Source: Eremophila alpestris peregrina (lineage: Eukaryota > Chordata > Aves > Passeriformes > Alaudidae). Taken from it: a stretch of 64,000 nucleotides of DNA. Within the stretch, counting starts at the first letter, position 1. The number at the start of each line of letters is the position of its first letter. Location: the NCBI GenBank assembly GCA_009792885.1, contig WMCF01000206.1, positions 233,177-297,176 of the forward strand, written 5' to 3'. Of this stretch, positions 58,776 to 64,000 are shown piece by piece. A program made the translations under genes and the position numbers. The notes under the pieces are model-generated. The model was not told where the DNA came from, searched no databases, and was given only the letters and a program-made list of their open reading frames with translations.

Positions 58776-60732
58776 CACATGGGTCTCAAAATATATCAAA
58801 ATATACCAGACATGAAGCACTGAGCTCAACACCAAACTAAAGCACGAATGTCACAAATTGAGGAGGGAAGCCTGACTGCTCTGCTGGCACCTGTGTGGCC
58901 AAGATTTCCCCTTTAAGGTCACATCAAAAAGTTCTGACTTTTCACAGAAGTGGGGATCCGTGTGCAGGGGAAGAACCCTTCCTGGTTTACAGGGAAAATC
59001 AAACCCAAAAATGTGTCTGAAGGCACAACGGGTGCTCTGCCTGTTGGAAGGAAAAAGGAAGCATGAAACCCTCTGAATATCACCCTACCCAAATTCCCTG
59101 GCTAACAACAGAGTTTCTTAACAATTTTTTCCTCATTTAATTGCATTTTCCACCATTTCTCTACATATTTTTTTCCTTCCTTCTTGCAACACTTTTTAGG
59201 ATAATTCCTTTTTAAGAACTATTTCTCTCTTTCCCAGATTAATCTCTGAAATGTTCTATTTTATACAGAATAAATCCCAATGGTTGTTGGCCAGCGTTTC
59301 TCTTCTTCCCTGACATCAACAAATGACAAATTCATAAATACTGCTTTAAATTAATTGGTTTCAGGGTGTTTTCCAAATGAATCCTGCACCATTGCTGTTT
59401 TACAGATGGGGCAACATGAGAGAGCTCAGAACTAGAGCAATGATCCTGCAAACACTTGTTCATATAAAGAACTTTATGAGACCTTTTGATGTGGCTGCTT
59501 AGATATCTCAAGTTGCTTGTGTGCAGAAGTGTTTGAGGACCAAACCCTTTTCCACTCAGTCTTCTCCTTCTTCAACTACCTTGATAAAAATTGTCATTTT
59601 CAAGCAAAACATTGTTTTTTTCAATAGCTCCTCAGATTGGGACAATGGGAAGAAGGGGGAAGGAAGCAGTAAAATCCAAAGCTGCAGTAAAAAGAAACTT
59701 TTCTGATTTGATAAACAGTGCAGATTAAAAATAAATACAAAATCTTCTTCTTTTTTTTTTTTTTTCTTTAATCATGAAGAAAACCACACAGTCAAAATTT
59801 CCATGGTCTTTCTCATGTTGAAATGTCAAAAAGTTGGGTTGCCAAACACAATTTGAAGTTTGGTAACAACAACAGCCTGTTTGAGGTTACACAGGAGATT
59901 TCAACATGTGACATTTCAACTACTGAGATATGAGACCAATGTCAGGACTAATATCAATATATAAATAGATACATTTATATATAAAAATATAATTTTTCTC
60001 AATTACATAAAGTTACTTTTTTTTTTTTTTAAATTGCAAAATCACCATCATTCACTGCTTTGAAAATAGCCAAACTCCAGAAGGCCACCTTTCTATTTTA
60101 TTACTATTTTTTTTAATCCTGGACTAAAGGACACATGGGAAGATACCTTGCCTCAGATTTACAAGAGGTAAAATTATTGCTGTTTTCAGTTCCCTCTCTG
60201 AAATGAAAATGCTCTGAACCAAGATGAGGGATAACACACGAATTAGGAAAAAAAATAGAGAGAGAGATGTGTGTGTGTGTATGAACATATGAACACACAC
60301 TTTATTTAATTCTTTGTTAGATTTTGCTTCCTAGAATGCAAAGAAAGCTGAGGATGTGTCTCACAGTGAATAATCAGACTGACTAAGTGCTTCCTTGAGG
60401 AAACAAAAAGGAGGAAATGTAACTGTGGTTTGTTTCTTGCTTTTCTCAGAAAAAAAATTATTTTTACTTCTGGTTTCCCAGTGAAGAAAAAAAAAACCAA
60501 CAAACAAACAGAGACAAAAAAAAACCCTATGCTCATAGAGACATGAGCTCACTTTTGCACACTTCATTGTGTTACTCATTCCCACTTGGTTCCTCTTGTT
60601 TGATGGCTTATCCTTGCTCAGCTTAGGGAAAATAAATTCAGTGAGGCTTCACCAGGCTGACAGAGCAGGAGGGAGATGGGTTCCACTTACCCTGATATTG
60701 TTAAGCTTTTTTTTTTTGTGTCAGACTCATTG
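58776..60732. other. Unique AT-rich sequence, no gene seen
   Basis: T and A runs lie near 59750-59765 and 60019-60031, with a short GA/TG microsatellite at about 60259-60281. No exon was recognised. Confidence 0.5.
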
Positions 60733-60796
60733 CACAGAACCCCAGAATCATTTAGAGTGGAAAAGGCCTCCAAGGGTATCGAATCCAACCTTTGAT
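60733..60796 (-). mobile_element. CR1 LINE extreme 3' tail, antisense
   Basis: The fragment reads 'cacagaaccccagaatcatt', 'tagagtggaaaaggcctcca', 'agggtatcgaatccaacctt'. Only about 64 bases are present. Confidence 0.82.
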
Positions 60797-60908
60797 CAAT
60801 TCTTCTCCATCTCCTTAATTTCTCTGCCACATCTTTTTCTCTTTCCCAGCAGTGCTCTGATGGAAATAGGAGCCCATAAGGAAGAATCACACAGGGTTCT
60901 GGCCCTTT

Positions 60909-61063
60909 TCACAGAATCATGGAATTCTTAAGGATGTGAAAGGCTTTTAAAATCATCAAGTCCAACCCTCAACCCAGCAGCATCACGTTCACCATGAAAC
61001 CATGTCCTCAAGTGCCACATCCACACATCTTTGAACACTTCCAGGGATGGTGGCTTCCACTGC
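60909..61063 (-). mobile_element. CR1 LINE 3' end, antisense
   Basis: The fragment reads 'tcacagaatcatggaattct', 'aaaatcatcaagtccaaccc', 'tcaacccagcagcatcacgt', 'aaaccatgtcctcaagtgcc', 'acatccacacatctttgaac', 'acttccagggatggtggctt'. It is the same subfamily type as the internal copy at 31150, here with its tail. Confidence 0.9.
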
Positions 61064-61329
61064 TATGAGGATGTTAAAGAATATGTGGTCCCTTTCTGTG
61101 ATCACAGAATTAACCCAAGTTTTGCTCTGTCAGCCCAGCCTGCTCACCTGTGTGCCCTTCCCTGAAGGATTCCCTTGTTCTCACTGCTGGCAGGAGCAGG
61201 ATCTGCCCCCAGGTGAGATCACTGCGTGCACCCTGCCAGGCTTCTTTTGTAAGTGCTGACACCAGGAGCACCAGATCTCTCTTTTTCAAACTCACTATCA
61301 CTTGCTAATTTTGGCTTACCAGCAACACC

Positions 61330-61352
61330 AAAAAAAAAAAAAAAAAAAAAAA
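61330..61352 (+). repeat. Poly-A tract of 23 bases
   Basis: This is the longest uninterrupted A run in the window. No retrocopy sequence could be recognised directly upstream. Confidence 0.95.
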
Positions 61353-62387
61353 GAAAAGTAATTTCTCTTCTCGTATTTGGTCATTGCCTTCCTCCTCTTA
61401 CCACAACTTATAGCTCAGGATAATCTACATGCTGTGATATAAAATGGAATAACAACCTCAACAGAGTTTCCTCTTGAAATGCTCCAGTGCTGCCTCCTCT
61501 GAGTTAAGTTTTCCTCTCTGCTCAGGCCAAGCTCCCTCCTCACACAGAGCAGATGAAGCAAACTCTGGTTGCCTGCCCAGGGAGTGATCCTTGACAAGCA
61601 CCAAGCTTGTCAAAGGGTCCTTCCCCCCCTGTGCCAGGCAGGGAGCAGCATTCCTCCTGCACAGAGCCCTGGGAAGGTGCTGGGAGAGCCCAGGGACAGC
61701 AGGGTCACCCTGCCTGGAGCAGAAATGAGAGCGTGATCTTCAACCATCACCAACAGAACTGTTGCAATGGACTCACTTGTGAAACAGAGTCTGCAAAGCC
61801 TCAGAAGATGCCCCCAGACAGCCCCCAAATCCCTGGTGCTTCATTCCAGCACAGTGCAGAACACACCCAGCACTGAATTGCCTCAAAATCAGGCGACCCC
61901 GGGGGTGTTTCAGGAGCTCACAACGTGAGAAGCTTCAAGACACGAATTTCTTCAGGCTTTATTTCCCCACATCTGTCTGGAGTGCAGTCTCAGCACAGAA
62001 CTGCATCCCCAAGCAGAGCCCAATTCCCCCTGAGGGTTCCAGGGGAGTGCCACAACGTGGAGAAACCCTCAGGAAAACGCTGGTTTGCTCAGCCTGGAAC
62101 ACCCTGTTCACTCAGCCTCTGGTTCAAAAGGTTTTCATCAGCATCACAATTCCTGGCCTGTCCTCCTTGGAGAGTCAGGATTCTTTAAAATTGCAGAGCT
62201 CCGTGGGCACGGGGAACAAGGATTCTTTGATGGCTGATGACTCCCTGAAGTCCTGGCAATGTTGAGCTTTGCCATCCTTGCAATGCAGCTGCACATGGCA
62301 TCTTTTCCACTGATTTATCAGAGGTTTCAGGGAGGGAGAAGAATCAATTCTGCCCACTCCTAGATGCAAATCCAACTTTAGAAAGTT

Positions 62388-62409
62388 TGTGTGTGTGTGT
62401 GTGTGTGTG
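62388..62409 (+). repeat. TG microsatellite, about 11 units
   Basis: An uninterrupted (TG)11 run; likely length-variable. Confidence 0.95.
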
Positions 62410-63549
62410 AATTAGAAAAAGACTGGTTTTTGGCTAGCTTTGCACATAAATACTAAAATACTAAAACTCCCTAAGCAACAGCTCTAAAACAGAGCTGGGA
62501 TAATTCACTGAAGTCATCAACACTCAGGAAATCGTACACATCTTTTAGTGGCACCTCAGACACAAAACCAAGCTCTCCCTGGTGCTGTAAAACATAGAAA
62601 CGGAATCTAGATTAAAAATACATGCTGCCACTGTGTGCCATCATTGCCAGGCTTCAGCAGAACTAAATCATCTCCCAGCTAACACAGAAAGCAACCTCAG
62701 CTGAAGGCAGCGAGGATAACTGCAGAAATCAAGAGTGGAGCTGCAGGAGCCACTGCAGAGGGAAGATAAAAGCCACTGACAAGAACAAGCCAGGCTGTGA
62801 CACAGCTTTTGGTGAGCTGCCTCATTACAGGAAAGGCTGCCAGAGCCAGGCAGGCTCTCTCTCAGTGTTGGTAAATGAGAAGCAAAAATGGAAAGATAAA
62901 GCTCTCTGAGAAACCAAAGGGGAACAAGTAGGTGGCTGTGCTGAGGGAGCAGAGGCTGCTCCTCAGAGCTGCTTTCTGGCTGAGCACTGAAAGTGTGAAG
63001 GAGGCCAAGACAAAGTCATTCAAGATGTCTGGGGGGGAAAAAAGAAAATATGACAGACCTCTAATTAAAAAGTTAGTGTGTGGGAAAGCTGCATGTGGTC
63101 CTGGGCAGTGGGGAAGACAGCAAACTTCTTGCTGGATCAGCAGCCTCGTGCCAAATGAAAACTCAGGGCCAGACAATCCCAGTGATGCAATCCCAGTGTG
63201 AATGGATGAGTTTGATCCCCTGGCAGAGAAATCTGGCAGCTCTTTGAGGGTCATTGCCTTTCACAGTTTGCTAGAACTGAAGCCAGCCTGGGGCACAGCC
63301 CTGCCTCCCCTGGCACTCCAGCTCAGCTCCCTTGGCCCAAAGGTTCTTTAATTCTGTCATTATGGTCCCTTTTCACTCCAGATATGGGTCACTAATCCCA
63401 AAGGAGGGTTCTAAGCAAGCCTAGATTTGATGATCTTGATCCTACATCAGTCTTCACTCTGACGTTCCTGCTGGCAACTGGGACAGAGGTGAGACATTTC
63501 CAAAGGGACCTCATGCCCATGGTGGCTCTCTGGGAGACACAAACCTGGA

Positions 63550-63728
63550 AACCCTGGCACAGGGTGCCCAGAGAAGCTGTGGCTGCCCCTGGATCTCTGG
63601 AAGAGTCCAAGGTCAGGCTGGACAAGGAACAACCTGGGACAATGGGAAGTGTCCCTGCCCATGGCAGGAGGTGGAATGAGATGATCTTTACAGTCCCTTC
63701 CAACCCAAAGAATTCCATGATTCCATGA
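63550..63728 (+). mobile_element. CR1 LINE 3' end
   Basis: The sequence reads 'accctggcacagggtgccca', 'gagaagctgtggctgcccct', 'ggatctctggaagagtccaa', 'tgggaagtgtccctgcccat', 'gagatgatctttacagtccc', then 'attccatgattccatga' with two tail units. The 3' end is complete and the 5' end truncated. Confidence 0.93.
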
Positions 63729-64000
63729 AACCCTTCCCACTGTGGAACAGGGAGATCACACTGACCACTGAAGATCACACTGATCCCACCCCAGTCTTGG
63801 AGTTGTCAGGAAAGGTTCCCATGTCACCTTGACAGCTGAGGACATCCCAGGAAAGCAATCCAGACAGAAGGAGGCAGAGGAAAATCCAAAGGTGTTCCCT
63901 TTTGAAAAGGATGAATAGAATGATGACAATCCTTACTGTTCTTCAAAGGGACCCTCCCTCCAGGGACAGAAACCTGCAAGATGAAGAAAGAATGAGACCT

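Larger units (their letters stand above)
61064..63549. other. Unique sequence, no gene seen
   Basis: This contains the A23 run at 61330-61352 and the TG repeat at 62388-62409. Frames of up to 130 codons (62862-63254 minus) are unrecognised. No exon is supported. Confidence 0.5.

Noticed and set aside
1..64000. Endogenous retrovirus LTRs, tRNA-derived SINEs, tRNA or rRNA genes, CRISPR arrays and phage-like modules.
   Set aside because: I looked for paired LTR ends, tRNA A/B boxes with cloverleaf context, regularly spaced repeats and integrase-like frames and saw none I could support.

Overview
The window looks like a non-coding stretch of a bird nuclear genome, probably a songbird. The main evidence is about 25 copies or fragments of the avian CR1 LINE on both strands. 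They share a recognisable 3' region (the 'ccctggcacagggtgcccag' block, then the 'gatgatctttaaggtccctt' block) and end in degenerate 'attctgtg'-type 8-base units. I see no bacterial or organellar gene, no tRNA or rRNA, no CRISPR array and no supportable intact protein-coding gene. The many short open frames are mostly frames through CR1 or through GC-rich or simple sequence. The songbird placement is an inference from the CR1 subfamily type.

Layout. Bases 1-17.7 kb are AT-rich unique sequence with CR1 pieces about every 2 kb. They include a structure-rich patch at 4.4-6.9 kb: a 33-34 bp tandem duplication, a 65 bp foldback, and a pair of inverted arms of about 240 bp, 98% identical over most of their length, around a 1.5 kb spacer. 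From 17.7 to 31.1 kb I recognise no CR1. In the middle of this gap lies the one strong gene-related landmark, a CpG island of about 1.35 kb (26.5-27.86 kb). It has GC boxes, a G-quadruplex-type tract and consensus splice-donor sequences on both strands. It is most likely the promoter and first exon(s) of a gene whose other exons are outside the window or not recognisable here. Its flanks, and several patches at 15.4, 16.4, 29.2, 37.4, 39.5, 43.3-44.1 and 45.3 kb, look like candidate regulatory DNA because of homeodomain-type TAATTA motifs or CpG clusters in AT-rich surroundings. I could not measure conservation.

From 31 to 64 kb CR1 pieces return. They include a head-to-head composite at 55.2-56.1 kb with a decayed reverse-transcriptase remnant. 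One of its parts is nearly identical to a copy at 17.1 kb that contains a 16-base assembly gap. Small tandem repeats occur at 41.9, 42.7 and 58.7 kb.

The window gives no operon-like gene cooperation to describe. The plausible reading is a gene-promoter neighbourhood or long intron of a regulated vertebrate gene. All coordinates of repeats and candidate regulatory patches were set by eye and are approximate at their edges.
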